A stretch of DNA of 17,340 nucleotides from Bacillota bacterium (GTDB lineage Bacteria; Bacillota_A; Clostridia; Lachnospirales; WQUN01): NCBI GenBank assembly GCA_009786175.1, contig WQTQ01000191.1, positions 1-17,340 of the forward strand. Direction: 5' to 3'. Shown here piece by piece: positions 6,617 to 15,246 of the stretch. Position 1 is the first letter of the stretch, and every line of letters begins with the position of its first letter. A model generated the notes under the pieces. It was not told where the DNA came from. It ran no database searches and saw nothing but the letters and a program-made list of their open reading frames with translations. The position numbers and the translations under genes were made by a program.

Positions 6617-7894
6617 TTGAAACGTAAAATTAAATTTATTCTAACAGTAGGCTTTGCCATCGTACTCCTTTTATCTGCCTGTACAGCACAACCTCAAGCG
6701 CACTTTGACAGCATAGATACGCTAATCGCGGAAGGTATTATCGCGCCTTTTGACCCGGATCAACTGCAGCCGTTAGACTTTAATTTGGTTAAAGTAGAGC
6801 GCGGCGACATTGTAAGCAACCTTGATCTTGGTGTATCTATAGAATTTCCCCGTACCTATCACTTGCACTTTGAAGTTGAAACTATAAGCGGCCACAATTC
6901 CTCGATGACACAAACTGCTTGGGATTACGGACGGTTTTCCGGATTGTTTGTTGGGCCCAACGCTGTGGTTACCGAAGGGGACTTAATAGCGGAACTTACT
7001 TTTGGCGTACCGGAAACCATTGCCATAGCCCGCCGCGCCCTTGAATTGGAACGCAACCAGTTTGAAAACAGCTTCGCGCTGGAGCGGCAAAACCGCAGAC
7101 AGGAAATAGCCGATTTACGTGTAGAGTTGGAAATCGCACCTGAAGGCGAATGGGAAATTACCGCTCTTCGGCTGGAGCGGGCAGAGCTTGCCTACCGTCA
7201 GTTTACAAATAACGCGGAAAACAGACGCGAACAGTTTGACGACAGGCTTGAGAGGATTAACGCCCCAATTGAAACAGAACGGCTGTACGCCCCTGTATCC
7301 GGCGTTGTGTCACGCACGACACAGCATTTTGGCCCGGGTTATTTCCGGGATCTTATACCGGTTACCGGCGGGGGCATGGGCAATTTAGGCCGCAGTCCCG
7401 CATCTATTATCGACATGGAGTACAAGCATTTTATTTTGGAAGCACCTCTTTATGTTCTGCGCTATGGCGAGATTATTCCCGTATTCCGCCAGGGGGGCGA
7501 GGCGTTTTTCTATGCTCAAATAGCCACAGACCCGCTGACAGAAAATATAGTACGGGAGGGGGTTCACAGCGCAAGGCTTATTCCGCTGGAAGGCGAGTTT
7601 GAACGGTTTATGGAAGAGGTTGCCGAAGAACTTGGCGATAATTTTAACCCGGAGAATCCTTATGGTTTATTAACACTGCGCACACGTATAACAATAGTCC
7701 GTGGCAACAACGTTGTATATTTGGACAGACGCGCAATAATGGAAGATAATCAACGTCACTTTGTTCTTGTTTACGAAGACGGTGCGGTTGGCAGACGATA
7801 CATCAGCACAGGCCCTAACGCTTTTGCAGACTCTATAGCCGTAACACAAATATTAGCGGGGCTTACCCCGGGACAGTGGGTGGTTATTCCATGA
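6617..7894 (+). CDS. Lipoprotein HlyD/MacA-like adaptor, third of three
   Basis: A 425-residue putative lipoprotein starting at a TTG. The only nearby ATG (6612) runs into a stop at once, and AAAGGGG at 6603-6609 fits the TTG. The signal peptide ends in LLLSAC with Cys22 as the lipid anchor. The first half-lipoyl region is SGLFVGPNAVVTEGDLIAEL, followed by a charged helical section (about 138-218) and a second motif LYAPVSGVVSRTTQHFG. The C-terminal beta domain is larger than in the other two and closes with the PGQWVVIP ending common to adaptor proteins. Its stop overlaps the permease start (ATGA at 7891-7894), tying it most closely to the transporter. It is the most divergent and longest of the three. 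Confidence 0.82.
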   Translation: MKRKIKFILTVGFAIVLLLSACTAQPQAHFDSIDTLIAEGIIAPFDPDQLQPLDFNLVKVERGDIVSNLDLGVSIEFPRTYHLHFEVETISGHNSSMTQTAWDYGRFSGLFVGPNAVVTEGDLIAELTFGVPETIAIARRALELERNQFENSFALERQNRRQEIADLRVELEIAPEGEWEITALRLERAELAYRQFTNNAENRREQFDDRLERINAPIETERLYAPVSGVVSRTTQHFGPGYFRDLIPVTGGGMGNLGRSPASIIDMEYKHFILEAPLYVLRYGEIIPVFRQGGEAFFYAQIATDPLTENIVREGVHSARLIPLEGEFERFMEEVAEELGDNFNPENPYGLLTLRTRITIVRGNNVVYLDRRAIMEDNQRHFVLVYEDGAVGRRYISTGPNAFADSIAVTQILAGLTPGQWVVIP

Positions 7895-10743
7895 TTTCAT
7901 TCCTTTGGCGCAAGATGTGGAAAAACAAGTGGATGATGATTTGTCTGCTAATAGGCAACCTTCTTTTAATTGGCATTGTTGCGGCAACACCGCTTTATAT
8001 CAACGCCACTATGCGGCGTATTCTGCACCAAGACATGCGTAACTTTCAAATAGAAGAGGAAACGTACCCTGCCCTTATGTCTTTGCGGTTTACGTTTAAC
8101 AACGCAGGTTCCGCAGTTCGTATTAACACGTACCTGGACGCGTTAAATAATATTGCCCCGGGCATTGTAGAGGAAATTGGCGTACCCGCATTACGTACTA
8201 TTCGTCAAGACACAATGACGGCGTGGCACTTGGTACCGCATATCCAGCGGGACGTAAACCCCCGCCCCCGTATAACTAACTTAACAGGCATAAGCGGTTT
8301 CGAAGATAATATAACCATAACCCACGGAAGGCTTCCTTCCCGCGAATTGGTAGACGGTAATATTATCGAGGCCGTAATTACAGAGCAGGCACTGCTTCGC
8401 AACAACTTACTGCTTAACGAGCTGCTGGAAGTTAGAAATGTACGCCTGGACGAGGACGAAAACCCGGTTTTATTTGTAATGCTAGTTGGCATGTACGAAC
8501 TGGCAGAAGGTTCTGACGCATACTGGTCCATTAGCCGTTTAGACCATCACACTTCCCATGTATTAATGTCTGACGATTTAATTTTGCGGCATTTTATTTT
8601 CGATTATCATGTGGATTATCGCATAATCACAACCTGGTACCATTTACTGGACTACAGATTCATGACGTCCCGTGATGTGCCACACTACCTGGAAATTCTG
8701 GAACTGCACGAATATCGTTACAGCGAAGCGGGCTCCCGCCAAATTTTTTCTTTTTACGAAAACTTTAGCCCCATTCTAAATCACCATACACAGCGGGCCG
8801 GGCCACTGGCGGTTACATTGTGGGTTTTGCAAGTGCCAATTTATGTAATGCTTGCGTTTTACATTTACATGGTAAGCCGTCAAATATTGCAGCTTGAACA
8901 AAACGAGATTTCCGTTCTAAAAAGCCGCGGTGCAAGCCGTGGGCAAATTTTAGGCCTGTATGCCATGCAAGGCCTGTTTGTTGCAGCTATCTGTTACCCT
9001 GCGGGTATCGCGCTGGGTATGCGGATATGCAGTATGCTGGGGGCCTCTAACGGGTTTTTAGAATTGGTTCAGCGGGCGGCAATTATTGTGGAAATTACGC
9101 CGGACGCGCTGCTTTACGCGGGTTTGGCAATGTTCCTTTCTTTTATGACAATGTTCCTGCCTGTTATACGCTTCTCCAAAATTGGTATTGTAGACCATAA
9201 GCGAAACCGGGCCGGCAAGCTGCAAAAACCCCTATGGCAACGGTTCTTCTTGGACATCGTATGCCTTGCCGTTTCACTTTACGCGCTGCACAATTTTAAC
9301 AGCCAGCGGGAAATGATGGCTATGGCAGTCAGGGACACCCAGTCTGTAGACCCGCTTCTGCTCCTTAGTTCATCTTTGTTCATTATGGGACTTGGACTGC
9401 TGTGTTTACGCCTGTTCCCATACGCCGTATCCTTAATATTTAAGGCCGGGCAGCGGTTTTGGTCCCCGTCTGCTTATGCCTCATTTGTAAAAGTTATACG
9501 TTCCGCCGGGGAAGAGCAATTTATCATGATTTTCCTGCTTTTCACATTGTCTGTTGGCACATTTAGTGCCCAAGCGGCCCGTACCATTAACTTAAACAGC
9601 GACCATCAAATTAAGTATCTATCCGGCGCGGACCTTACATTCCGAGAGTTTTGGCGTACCATCAGCCCCACTTCAATGCAAGGAGAAGCTATGGGTCTGG
9701 CCCATTACTTGTTCTTCGAGCCGGATTTCGAGCGGTTTACCCACTTCGAGGAAGTGGACGCAATAACCAGGGTCAAGCAAGAATATGTAAACATTCGTCA
9801 AACAAGTACCATAAACGCGATGTACGGCGTGCAGCTTATGGCAATAGAAACAGACTCGTTTGGTGAGACTATCTGGTTTAGGGACGACCTTTTACGTACC
9901 CATATAAACCATTTCCTAAACGTGCTTGCAAGCCGTTCCGACGGTATTTTGCTGTCTGACAATTTTCGTATAATAAGTGAAGTGGAAATTGGTGACGTTG
10001 TACTTTTTGCCGACAGGTTTGGCAACCCCATACGCGGCACTGTAATGGGCTTTGTAGAACATTGGCCCACATATTCGCCTGTACGCCGTATGTATATCGA
10101 CGACCAAGTTGTTGAAGTGTTCCAATCGCTTATTATTGCTAACTTAGGCCATGTACAAACTCAATGGGAGGTACGCCCTTACCACATTTGGATGCGTACA
10201 AATACAGATACAAACACATTTTTCTATGACTTTGCAGAAGCAAACCGCATAAATATTGTTGAGTTTACAGACGCGAAGGCAGATTTGATAGAAAGCCGCA
10301 GCGACCCTATTCTACAGGGTACAAACGGCGTGCTTACCGTCGGGTTTATTGTTACACTGCTAATTTGTTTTACAGGGTTTTTGATATATTGGATACTGTC
10401 AATCCGGTCCCGTGTATTACAATTTGGTATTTTCCGGGCCATGGGTATGAGTATGCGCAGCTTAATTGGGCTTTTAATTAATGAACAGGTGTTTATCACA
10501 TTTACTGCCATCGGCCTTGGGGCATTGGTTGGTGAAATAAGTTCCCGCTTATTTGTGCCGCTGATACAAATGTCTTACTCTGCCGCAGACCAAGCCATTC
10601 CGCTTATGATTGTTACGGAAGCGCAAGACTACAGGAATTTATACACCGTTGTAGGCACAATGATTGTAATTTGCTTAATTGTACTTGCAGCATACATCTC
10701 CAAAATTAAAATTGCCCAGGCATTAAAACTTGGCGAAGATTAA
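7891..10743 (+). CDS. Double FtsX-domain ABC transporter permease
   Basis: A 950-residue integral membrane protein. Reading the hydrophobicity by eye gives an N-terminal membrane segment (about 14-35), a large extracytoplasmic domain (40-300), a block of membrane segments (306-328, 355-377, 405-427, 451-466, 487-516, 541-560), a second external domain (566-805), and three more segments (815-835, 857-882, 917-939). The cytoplasmic coupling-helix pattern of FtsX permeases occurs twice, as [15 protein letters not shown] after the first domain and as [14 protein letters not shown] in the second. This is the layout of MacB/LolC/FtsX-superfamily permeases duplicated in one chain. Such proteins move or extract lipophilic compounds or peptides, or transmit mechanical force, and need a cytoplasmic ATPase of the LolD/MacB type. 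None is encoded here. The ATG at 7891 overlaps the third adaptor's stop, and is preferred over a GTG at 7876. Cargo unknown. Confidence 0.88.
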   Translation: MISFLWRKMWKNKWMMICLLIGNLLLIGIVAATPLYINATMRRILHQDMRNFQIEEETYPALMSLRFTFNNAGSAVRINTYLDALNNIAPGIVEEIGVPALRTIRQDTMTAWHLVPHIQRDVNPRPRITNLTGISGFEDNITITHGRLPSRELVDGNIIEAVITEQALLRNNLLLNELLEVRNVRLDEDENPVLFVMLVGMYELAEGSDAYWSISRLDHHTSHVLMSDDLILRHFIFDYHVDYRIITTWYHLLDYRFMTSRDVPHYLEILELHEYRYSEAGSRQIFSFYENFSPILNHHTQRAGPLAVTLWVLQVPIYVMLAFYIYMVSRQILQLEQNEISVLKSRGASRGQILGLYAMQGLFVAAICYPAGIALGMRICSMLGASNGFLELVQRAAIIVEITPDALLYAGLAMFLSFMTMFLPVIRFSKIGIVDHKRNRAGKLQKPLWQRFFLDIVCLAVSLYALHNFNSQREMMAMAVRDTQSVDPLLLLSSSLFIMGLGLLCLRLFPYAVSLIFKAGQRFWSPSAYASFVKVIRSAGEEQFIMIFLLFTLSVGTFSAQAARTINLNSDHQIKYLSGADLTFREFWRTISPTSMQGEAMGLAHYLFFEPDFERFTHFEEVDAITRVKQEYVNIRQTSTINAMYGVQLMAIETDSFGETIWFRDDLLRTHINHFLNVLASRSDGILLSDNFRIISEVEIGDVVLFADRFGNPIRGTVMGFVEHWPTYSPVRRMYIDDQVVEVFQSLIIANLGHVQTQWEVRPYHIWMRTNTDTNTFFYDFAEANRINIVEFTDAKADLIESRSDPILQGTNGVLTVGFIVTLLICFTGFLIYWILSIRSRVLQFGIFRAMGMSMRSLIGLLINEQVFITFTAIGLGALVGEISSRLFVPLIQMSYSAADQAIPLMIVTEAQDYRNLYTVVGTMIVICLIVLAAYISKIKIAQALKLGED

Positions 10744-10771
10744 TAAAATTAAAATAAAAGGTGGAACAAAC

Positions 10772-12247
10772 ATGAAAAAACTGCACATTAATGTCAACGA
10801 CAAAAAATCTGTAATTAACAAAAACATCTATGGCCATTTTGCAGAGCATCTTGGCCGGTGTATCTACAACGGTATTTTTGTAGGGGAGGGTTCTGATATT
10901 CCCAACGAAAAGGGTATGAGAACCGACATAGTGGAAGCCCTTCGCAATATTAAAATACCCGTACTGCGTTGGCCGGGCGGCTGCTTTGCCGACGAATACC
11001 ACTGGAAAGACGGTATTGGACCAAAGGAAAACCGCAAACGTATGATAAACACCCACTGGGGCGGTGTTGTTGAAGATAACAGCTTCGGCACCCACGAATT
11101 TATGGAGTTGTGCCGTCAACTTGACTGCGAGCCTTACATTAATGGCAATGTAGGCAGCGGTACTGTTCAGGAAATGAGTGAATGGGTAGAGTATCTGACA
11201 TTTGACGGAGTTTCCCCAATGGCGGAATTGCGCAAACAAAACGGCCAAGAAAAAGCCTGGAAAGTAAAATACTGGGGCGTTGGCAACGAAAACTGGGGCT
11301 GCGGCGGCAATATGCGTCCGGAGTTTTATGCAGACCTGTATCGCCAATTCCAAACCTACGTGCGCAACTACGATGACAACAAAATTCATAAAATAGCTTG
11401 CGGTGCCAATGCTTTCGATTACAATTGGACAGATGTTGTTATGAAAATGGCAGGAAGGTATATGAATGCCTTAACCGTACATTACTACACACTGCCAACC
11501 GGCAACTGGAGTAAAAAAGGCTCTGCCACCGGTTTTGGCGAAGATGAATACTACGCTACACTATATAAAGCGTTAAAAATAGACGAGCTTCTTACCAACC
11601 ATATCGGAATAATGGACAGGTACGACCCGGAAAAACGAGTTGACTTGATTGTAGACGAATGGGGCACATGGTATGACGTAGAACCCGGCACAAACCCGGG
11701 CTTCCTGTTCCAACAAAACAGCATGAGAGACGCGATGGTTGCATCCCTTACTTTTGATATATTCCACAAGTTTGCTGACAGGGTACGGATGGCAAATATT
11801 GCCCAAACCATTAATGTATTGCAGGCCATGGTCCTTACGGAAGGCGACAAAATGGTTCTTACACCAACATATCACGTTTACGACTTGTACAAATGCCATC
11901 ATGACGCCACAAACGTATACACATTCTTTGAAGCAGAACAAATTGGCACGGGCAGCGACCAAATCCCTAATTTTAGCGCGACCGCTTCTATCGGGAAAGA
12001 TGGCGGCTTGAATATTTCCATGACCAACACATCTGCTGACACAGCACTGTCTGTGGAAATTTGCCTGGAAGGAATGGACGCAAAAAAAGCTGCGGCAAGA
12101 ATTTTAACAGGAAATATCGGCGACCATAACCGCTTCGAAGACCCTGAAAAAGTAAAAATCACAGATTTTAACGGAATTGAAATTACCGACGGCAAGCTGT
12201 ATCTGACAATGCCTGCCTGCAGTGTAATTACAGCTACAGTATCGTAA
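10772..12247 (+). CDS. Alpha-L-arabinofuranosidase, GH51 family
   Basis: A 491-residue enzyme without signal peptide, so cytoplasmic. GH51 enzymes remove terminal alpha-L-arabinofuranose from arabinan, arabinoxylan and their oligosaccharides with retention. The (beta/alpha)8 barrel is recognisable from [18 protein letters not shown] near the N-terminus, [13 protein letters not shown] (66-78), the acid/base Glu173 in [11 protein letters not shown], and the nucleophile Glu296 in [10 protein letters not shown], at positions very close to those known in bacterial GH51 enzymes. A C-terminal beta domain follows from about 390. Total length is normal. The start is the ATG at 10772, 7 bases after AAGGTGG; a longer frame from 10730 would overlap the permease end and lacks support. 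It starts only 28 bases after the permease, with no terminator between, but its function is unrelated to an exporter. The intracellular site implies uptake of arabino-oligosaccharides by a transporter encoded elsewhere. Confidence 0.96.
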   Translation: MKKLHINVNDKKSVINKNIYGHFAEHLGRCIYNGIFVGEGSDIPNEKGMRTDIVEALRNIKIPVLRWPGGCFADEYHWKDGIGPKENRKRMINTHWGGVVEDNSFGTHEFMELCRQLDCEPYINGNVGSGTVQEMSEWVEYLTFDGVSPMAELRKQNGQEKAWKVKYWGVGNENWGCGGNMRPEFYADLYRQFQTYVRNYDDNKIHKIACGANAFDYNWTDVVMKMAGRYMNALTVHYYTLPTGNWSKKGSATGFGEDEYYATLYKALKIDELLTNHIGIMDRYDPEKRVDLIVDEWGTWYDVEPGTNPGFLFQQNSMRDAMVASLTFDIFHKFADRVRMANIAQTINVLQAMVLTEGDKMVLTPTYHVYDLYKCHHDATNVYTFFEAEQIGTGSDQIPNFSATASIGKDGGLNISMTNTSADTALSVEICLEGMDAKKAAARILTGNIGDHNRFEDPEKVKITDFNGIEITDGKLYLTMPACSVITATVS

Positions 12248-12255
12248 TAAAACCC

Positions 12256-12297
12256 GGAAAACGGTATTATCCTTGGTTCGCGGTAATACCGTTTTCC
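12256..12297 (+). terminator. Long hairpin after the arabinofuranosidase gene
   Basis: GGAAAACGGTATTA (12256-12269) and TAATACCGTTTTCC (12284-12297) are exact reverse complements, a 14-bp stem with a 14-base loop. It begins 9 bases after the GH51 stop. The T-rich part is inside the stem and no long T-run follows, so it may act as a bidirectional or inefficient terminator, or protect the 3' end of the message. Confidence 0.55.
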
Positions 12298-12328
12298 TAA
12301 TGCTCTAGGAAATTGCTCTTTACGAAAC

Positions 12329-12344
12329 GCGCGCGCAAGCGCGC
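12329..12344 (+). promoter_or_regulatory. GC-only hairpin with GCAA tetraloop ahead of galT
   Basis: GCGCGC (12329-12334), GCAA, GCGCGC (12339-12344): a 6-bp all-GC stem closed by a GNRA-type tetraloop, followed by TTTATATTGGAGG and the galT start. It lies 8 bases upstream of the GGAGG ribosome-binding site. It could be a weak terminator/attenuator or a 5'-end stabiliser. Structure is seen; role is inferred. Confidence 0.5.
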
Positions 12345-12361
12345 TTTATATTGGAGGATCT

Positions 12362-13738
12362 ATGAACATAGAATTATTGCTAAAGTATGCGGAAAAGAAT
12401 GGATTGGCTGCCGGGTTGGATATTGCGCTGGCACGCAACAGGCTCCTTGAATTATTTGGCTGCGGCCCGTTTGAAGGAGAAGTCACAGGGGATTTCAACG
12501 ACTTGGACGCGATTCTGGAGCCTTTGTTGGATTACGCCTACGAAAACGACTTAATCGAGCATAACAGCACAACTTATCGGGACCTTTTTGAGGGCAAAAT
12601 TATGGGCATATTGACACCCGGCCAGACAGAAATCATCACAAAATTCCAAAACTTACAGCAAACCCAAGGCATACAGGCGGCTACGGATTATTTTTATCAG
12701 CTTTCTTCTGCCACAAACTACATTAAGACAAAACGAATTAAAAAGAATTTGCAATGGACGCACAAAACCGAGTTTGGGGAACTGGAAATTACAATTAACT
12801 TGTCAAAACCGGAGTTAGATCCAAAAGAAATAGCAATGGCGGGTGAAACCGGCGATACAAATTATCCTAAATGCTTATTATGTGTAGAAAACGTGGGCTT
12901 CGCCGGGAACATAAAACATCCCGCAAGGCAAAACCACCGCATACTACCCATAACCCTTGGGGAAGAGCAATGGTACTGGCAGTATTCCCCATACCAATAT
13001 TACAACGAGCATTGCATACCGTTGTGCGGCGAACACCGCCCCATGGAAATAAATATATCTACCTTTGAAAAGCTGCTGGATTTCTTAGACATGCTCCCCC
13101 ACTACTTTGTGGGAAGCAATGCCGGCTTACCTATTGTAGGCGGCAGTATGTTAAGCCATATTCATTTCCAAGGGGGCAGACACACCTTCCCTATCGAAAA
13201 AACAGCGGCAATAAAAACATATGAACTTATGGGCGTTACCGCAGAAATTATTAAATGGCCAATGTCTGTGATAAGGATAAAATCCAAAGACCGGAACCGG
13301 CTTGTAACCGCCGCCGGAGTAATTTTAAAAAAATGGCAAGGCTACGAAGATGTTTCTGTAGACATTGTCCCATACAGCGGCCAAACTCCGCACAACGCAA
13401 TAACGCCAATTGCCAGGTTTAACAGCAATGGCGAGTATGAATTTGATTTGGTTTTACGAAACAACCGCACCAGCGAGGAATTCCCGGACGGTATTTTCCA
13501 TCCCCACCCTCATGTACATCACGTGAAAAAAGAAAACATCGGCCTTATTGAAGTAATGGGGCTTGCAATACTGCCCGGCAGGCTTGCAGAACAAGTTATA
13601 AACGCGCCAAACCGCCGGGAGGTTGAAGCAAGTATCGGCGACACTTTCTTGGAAGTGTTAACCCACGCAGGGGTATTTAAGACCAGCCCAAAAGGGTTAA
13701 AGGCTTTTGAGCGGTTTATTCAAACTTTATACATTTGA
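12362..13738 (+). CDS. galT: UDP-glucose--hexose-1-phosphate uridylyltransferase, family 2
   Basis: A 458-residue Gram-positive-type (family 2) GalT, which swaps UMP between UDP-glucose and galactose 1-phosphate in the Leloir pathway. This type is larger than and distinct from the E. coli enzyme. Diagnostic segments are YPKCLLCVENVGFAGN (168-182), HPARQNHRILP, YYNEHCIPLCGEHRPM (213-228) and the histidine motif SHIHFQGGRH (265-274), whose His supplies the uridylylated nucleophile; the family more often has SHEHYQGG. The tail FHPHPHVHHVKKENIGLIEVMG is also typical. It is somewhat shorter than the usual 490 or so residues but has both domains. The start ATG has GGAGG 6 bases upstream. No galK or galE is in view. 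The UroD-like gene follows after 14 bases and is probably co-transcribed. Its own promoter is unclear because the upstream gap contains two hairpins. Confidence 0.92.
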   Translation: MNIELLLKYAEKNGLAAGLDIALARNRLLELFGCGPFEGEVTGDFNDLDAILEPLLDYAYENDLIEHNSTTYRDLFEGKIMGILTPGQTEIITKFQNLQQTQGIQAATDYFYQLSSATNYIKTKRIKKNLQWTHKTEFGELEITINLSKPELDPKEIAMAGETGDTNYPKCLLCVENVGFAGNIKHPARQNHRILPITLGEEQWYWQYSPYQYYNEHCIPLCGEHRPMEINISTFEKLLDFLDMLPHYFVGSNAGLPIVGGSMLSHIHFQGGRHTFPIEKTAAIKTYELMGVTAEIIKWPMSVIRIKSKDRNRLVTAAGVILKKWQGYEDVSVDIVPYSGQTPHNAITPIARFNSNGEYEFDLVLRNNRTSEEFPDGIFHPHPHVHHVKKENIGLIEVMGLAILPGRLAEQVINAPNRREVEASIGDTFLEVLTHAGVFKTSPKGLKAFERFIQTLYI

Positions 13739-13752
13739 AAGGGGAATTTACC

Positions 13753-14973
13753 ATGGTAAACCAAATAGAAAAAAACACCTTACGCAGCCTTGCGAAACAA
13801 TATGCGGAAATTGCCAAAGACCCGGTTAATACCGAACGCCGCAGCCGCGCCAGGGACATTAACGACCTAAAACCACGCCGTCCAATTGTATGGCTGGATG
13901 AAATCCCATGGCACGAAATGAACATCGACAACAAGTTAACCCTTACCTGCGAGTCCGAAATGGCCCGCGGAATGGAGTGGTTTTTCCGTATGATGTTATT
14001 CCGCTGGGAGTATATTCAGGCGGATATGGTGGCGGACAACTTCTTTCCGATACCAAAAGCATATGAAAACACAGGCATGGGCATTCGCATCAATGAACAC
14101 CAAATTGCAACGGATGACAGGAATTACATTGTGTCTCATCATTACATCGACCAATTGGACACAATGGACAAAGTTCGTGCCCTAAAAGAGCCGGTTATTA
14201 CCGCCCTGCCGGAGTATGACCAACAACGTAAAAACTTTGCAGAAGATATTCTGGGTGACATTTTGCCCGTAAAATTGCAAGGCCATTATATTTATCATGC
14301 ACCGTGGGACGAAATCCCCCGCTTTAGGGGCGTTACCCCAATTATGTACGATCTAATGGACAACCCCGAGCTTTTACACGCAACCATGCGAACCTGGACA
14401 GACTACAAATTTTCCGCAATGAGGCAAATGGAGGCCCAGGGCCTTTTAAGCAACGACACCGGCAGTCTCCACTGTACCCCGCCTTACACAGACGACTTAC
14501 CTCCGGGCAGCGGCCTAAAGAATATATGGTTCCGCTGTATGGCCCAAATGTTCAGCGATGTTTCTCCTGCCACATGGAAGGAATTTGAGCTTGACTATTT
14601 GATGCCGCTTGCCAAGGAATGCGGTTTGGTATACTACGGCTGCTGCGAAGCAATTGAAAATAAAATTGGCCTGCTGCGGACAATACCAAACTTACGCAAA
14701 ATTGGCGTACCCACAAGGTCTAACGCAGAAAGCTGCGCCCAACAGATAAAAGGCGACTATGTATACGCCTACAAACCAAACCCCGCCCATGTGGCCACAA
14801 CCCTTAACCCAAGCGTTGTACGGGAAGAAATTGCCCGTGTAATAAAAACCTGTAAAGAACATGGCTGCGCCTATGAGTTTGTGCTAAAGGATATCAGCAC
14901 CGTAGGGTATGACCCGCAGAATTTGATTGGCTGGGTGGATACGGTTATGGAGACGATTGACGGGGAGTATTGA
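13753..14973 (+). CDS. Uroporphyrinogen decarboxylase-like (UroD/MtaA) barrel protein
   Basis: A 406-residue protein resembling the URO-D superfamily branch found in Clostridia rather than true HemE. Visible features are a tryptophan-rich N-terminal part (WLDEIPWHEM, about 47-56), a long middle with YIYHAPWDEIPRFRG (180-193), and the C-terminal segment YYGCCEAIENKIGLLRTIPNLRKI (294-317), where related proteins have YGCCE followed by a conserved barrel strand. Such proteins are often encoded near sugar genes or corrinoid methyltransferases and their substrates are mostly unknown. The CC pair at 297-298 may bind metal, by analogy with zinc-binding relatives, but this is inference. The start is the ATG at 13753 behind GAAAGGGG. 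A longer reading from a TTG at 13735 would overlap the galT stop. It sits in a likely two-gene unit with galT, so a sugar-linked role is possible but unproven. Confidence 0.75.
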   Translation: MVNQIEKNTLRSLAKQYAEIAKDPVNTERRSRARDINDLKPRRPIVWLDEIPWHEMNIDNKLTLTCESEMARGMEWFFRMMLFRWEYIQADMVADNFFPIPKAYENTGMGIRINEHQIATDDRNYIVSHHYIDQLDTMDKVRALKEPVITALPEYDQQRKNFAEDILGDILPVKLQGHYIYHAPWDEIPRFRGVTPIMYDLMDNPELLHATMRTWTDYKFSAMRQMEAQGLLSNDTGSLHCTPPYTDDLPPGSGLKNIWFRCMAQMFSDVSPATWKEFELDYLMPLAKECGLVYYGCCEAIENKIGLLRTIPNLRKIGVPTRSNAESCAQQIKGDYVYAYKPNPAHVATTLNPSVVREEIARVIKTCKEHGCAYEFVLKDISTVGYDPQNLIGWVDTVMETIDGEY

Positions 14974-14978
14974 AAACC

Positions 14979-14998
14979 ACCCCCTGATATCAGGGGGT
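14979..14998. repeat. Perfect 20-base palindrome sharing sequence with the repeat at 1076-1115
   Basis: ACCCCCTGATATCAGGGGGT is its own reverse complement. It is the same as the arms of the hairpin at 1076-1115, but with overlapping arms and no loop, and again begins 5 bases after a stop codon. It directly precedes a terminator hairpin. Confidence 0.85.
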
Positions 14999-14999
14999 A

Positions 15000-15036
15000 G
15001 CCAGCCTATGTCCGTACATGGGCTGGCATCATTTTT
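15000..15036 (+). terminator. Rho-independent terminator after the UroD-like gene
   Basis: GCCAGCCTATG (15000-15010) pairs with CATGGGCTGGC (15017-15027) over 11 positions, one of them a U-G wobble, with a 6-base loop, followed by ATCATTTTT. It should end the galT/UroD-like transcript. Confidence 0.75.
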
Positions 15037-15159
15037 GGCTGCCCCAATTGATAAAGCTTGATTATATCTGTTTTTTAGCTTGCGATATACGGCCAAGTAA
15101 AATACCATTGCAGTGTCGGACAAAACCGGCGACCAAATAAAAATGAAAGGGTGTTTACT

Positions 15160-15216
15160 ATGACGTGCACAACTAAAACCGCTCAAAAAACTATCGGGAG
15201 GGCGAACTTAGTTTAA
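15160..15216 (+). CDS. Possible 18-residue leader peptide before the methyltransferase
   Basis: A small frame reading MTCTTKTAQKTIGRANLV, preceded by GAAAGGG 8 bases before the ATG, a reasonable ribosome-binding site of the kind used elsewhere in the window. It ends 30 bases before the methyltransferase start. Its last codons contain the 5' arm of a hairpin that competes with pairing of the methyltransferase ribosome-binding site. I do not recognise the peptide; it may be chance, or a leader that couples translation to expression. No similarity to known resistance leader peptides is claimed. Confidence 0.3.
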   Translation: MTCTTKTAQKTIGRANLV

Positions 15217-15240
15217 ACCCTCCTACAAACAATTGGAGGA
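15196..15240 (+). promoter_or_regulatory. Two mutually exclusive hairpins around the methyltransferase ribosome-binding site
   Basis: GGAGGG (15197-15202) can pair with CCCTCC (15218-15223). The CCTCC part of the same strand (15219-15223) can instead pair with the ribosome-binding site GGAGG (15235-15239) across an 11-base loop. Only one of the two can form, so translation of the small upstream frame could switch access to the ribosome-binding site. Pairing is seen; regulation is inferred. Confidence 0.35.
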
Positions 15241-15246
15241 AAAATA

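Noticed and set aside
14884..15186. A 100-residue minus-strand frame across the UroD-like gene end
   Set aside because: It runs through the palindrome and terminator and overlaps a real gene; no family resemblance seen.
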